NCBI GenBank assembly: GCA_937894665.1 | Contig: CALAWF010000188.1 | Coordinates: 1 to 5,397, forward strand | Direction of reading: 5' to 3' | From: an uncultured bacterium | Lineage (GTDB): Bacteria; Cyanobacteriota; Vampirovibrionia; Gastranaerophilales; Gastranaerophilaceae | DNA length: 5,397 bases | Shown: positions 5,112 through 5,397 of the stretch, one piece after another | Layout: the number at the start of each line of letters is the position of its first letter | Position numbering within the stretch: position 1 is the first letter of the stretch | Translations under genes and position numbers: made by a program | The notes under the pieces: generated by a model | What the model saw: only the letters and a program-made list of their open reading frames with translations | Database searches by the model: none | Told to the model about the DNA's origin: nothing

Positions 5112-5186
5112 TGTCATCCTGAACTCATTTCAGGATCTCTAGCTAGTTTGTACGGATAGAGATTCCGAAATAAATTCGGAATGACA
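5112..5186. repeat. Complete 75-base palindromic element folding as a perfect four-way cloverleaf
   Basis: Outer stem TGTCAT (5112-5117)/ATGACA (5181-5186); hairpin 1 CCTGAA (5118-5123)/TTCAGG (5129-5134) with a 5-base loop; inner stem ATCTCTA (5135-5141)/TAGAGAT (5157-5163) with a 15-base loop; hairpin 2 TCCGAA (5164-5169)/TTCGGA (5175-5180) with a 5-base loop. All 25 pairs are Watson-Crick and there is no unpaired base at the junction. It lacks tRNA signatures and is not a tRNA. It could act as DNA (cruciform, transposase target) or as RNA. Confidence 0.85.
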
Positions 5187-5211
5187 GTACGGATATAATA
5201 CATTGCGTCCA

Positions 5212-5280
5212 GTCAAAGATTCTTCGGGTAAATTTGCTAAATAATTTTACCAATTCACCAGTTTACCCCTCAGAATGACG
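5212..5280. repeat. Right half of the split cloverleaf repeat, itself interrupted
   Basis: GTCAAAGAT (5212-5220) complements ATCTCTGAC at 5029-5037 in 8 of 9 positions, and ATGACG (5275-5280) is the perfect complement of CGTCAT at 5006-5011. Between them TCT (5221-5223)/AGA (5272-5274) begins a second side hairpin whose loop holds an extra AT-rich palindrome, GGGTAAA (5226-5232)/TTTACCC (5262-5268). Confidence 0.6.
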
Positions 5281-5292
5281 TAAATTGGATAA

Positions 5293-5313
5293 GGGGTTCG
5301 GGGGCGTTGCCCC
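5293..5313. repeat. GC-rich hairpin GGGGC-GTT-GCCCC
   Basis: GGGGC (5301-5305), loop GTT, GCCCC (5309-5313), preceded by GGGGTTCG (5293-5300). The run of G and C is out of keeping with the AT-rich genes. No T-run follows directly (TGATGACTCG), so it is not a standard terminator. It probably belongs to another family of dispersed intergenic repeats. Confidence 0.55.
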
Positions 5314-5360
5314 TGATGACTCGAGCCATTTAATCATTCGTGTTTTTCTTTTTCGGTTCT

Positions 5361-5397
5361 ACTTTTTCTTTTTGCGTCGAAATCAAAAAGAAAAAGT
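5361..5397. repeat. Perfect 14-bp inverted repeat at the window edge
   Basis: ACTTTTTCTTTTTG (5361-5374), 9-base spacer, CAAAAAGAAAAAGT (5384-5397). TTTTTCTTTTT also occurs as a direct copy at 5343-5353. The right arm ends exactly at the last base, so the palindrome may continue outside the window. Confidence 0.8.

Larger units (their letters stand above)
4852..5397. other. Gene-free, repeat-rich intergenic region
   Basis: No coding sequence could be supported in these 546 bases on either strand. Beyond the pilin promoter they hold a pentanucleotide microsatellite, an AT-rich inverted repeat, at least two copies (one split) of a palindromic cloverleaf element, two GC-rich hairpins and a terminal 14-bp inverted repeat. 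Base composition differs sharply from the flanking genes: blocks of C or G runs alternate with T/A runs, as in mosaics of small mobile palindromic repeats. Confidence 0.75.

Noticed and set aside
5112..5186. tRNA gene, because of the cloverleaf fold
   Set aside because: Stem lengths (6, 6, 7, 6), the 15-base loop and the absence of TTCGA-type and D-loop signatures rule out a tRNA.
5057..5313. Intrinsic terminators at the GC-rich hairpins (5057-5093, 5293-5313)
   Set aside because: Neither is followed by a T-run on either strand, and no gene ends nearby within the window.
5361..5397. Terminal inverted repeat of an insertion sequence
   Set aside because: The two arms face each other across 9 bases with no transposase between or beside them in the window; it is a simple palindrome as far as can be seen.

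Overview
The window looks like a piece of an AT-rich bacterial chromosome with a Gram-negative-type envelope. Two genes encode type IV pilin-like proteins whose N-termini carry an FTLAEVLIT(I/L)G core, and short palindromic repeats fill the intergenic DNA at the right end. That style of pilin, with an ID-x-NG-x(3)-PN motif, recalls the gut Vampirovibrionia/Gastranaerophilales ('Melainabacteria'). The lineage is an inference from protein style and is not proven here.

Layout, left to right. Positions 1-1631 (minus) hold the first 543 codons of a membrane-integral, ion-pumping pyrophosphatase (hppA), cut by the window edge, with a very good promoter and ribosome binding site. Divergent from it is a 103-residue single-span membrane protein of unknown function (1784-2095, plus). 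It meets an XRE-family helix-turn-helix regulator (2092-2409, minus) tail to tail, with a 4-bp overlap. The regulator is divergent from a type IV pilin-like protein (2543-3262, plus), which has a near-consensus sigma70 promoter. A secreted protein (3332-4066, plus) follows; its order of conserved blocks resembles the C-terminal domain of VirB10/TrbI, plus a long glycine zipper. A second pilin-like gene (4093-4851, minus) is convergent with it.

Positions 4852-5397 contain no gene I can support. They hold a 5-bp microsatellite just upstream of the second pilin's promoter, then a dense cluster of inverted repeats. One 75-base element folds, with no unpaired junction base, into a four-way cloverleaf. 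It appears to sit inside the split halves of a related cloverleaf element. A 14-bp perfect inverted repeat runs to the window edge.

The common theme is the cell envelope: an inner-membrane ion pump, a small membrane protein, two pilin-like proteins, and a secreted protein that may belong to an envelope-spanning machine. The regulator is placed to control itself and the adjacent pilin. A second theme is translation initiation. Three genes (1784, 3332 and the minus-strand start at 4851) lack a Shine-Dalgarno sequence and have a -10-like hexamer exactly six bases before the ATG, which predicts leaderless mRNAs. The other three have recognisable ribosome binding sites.
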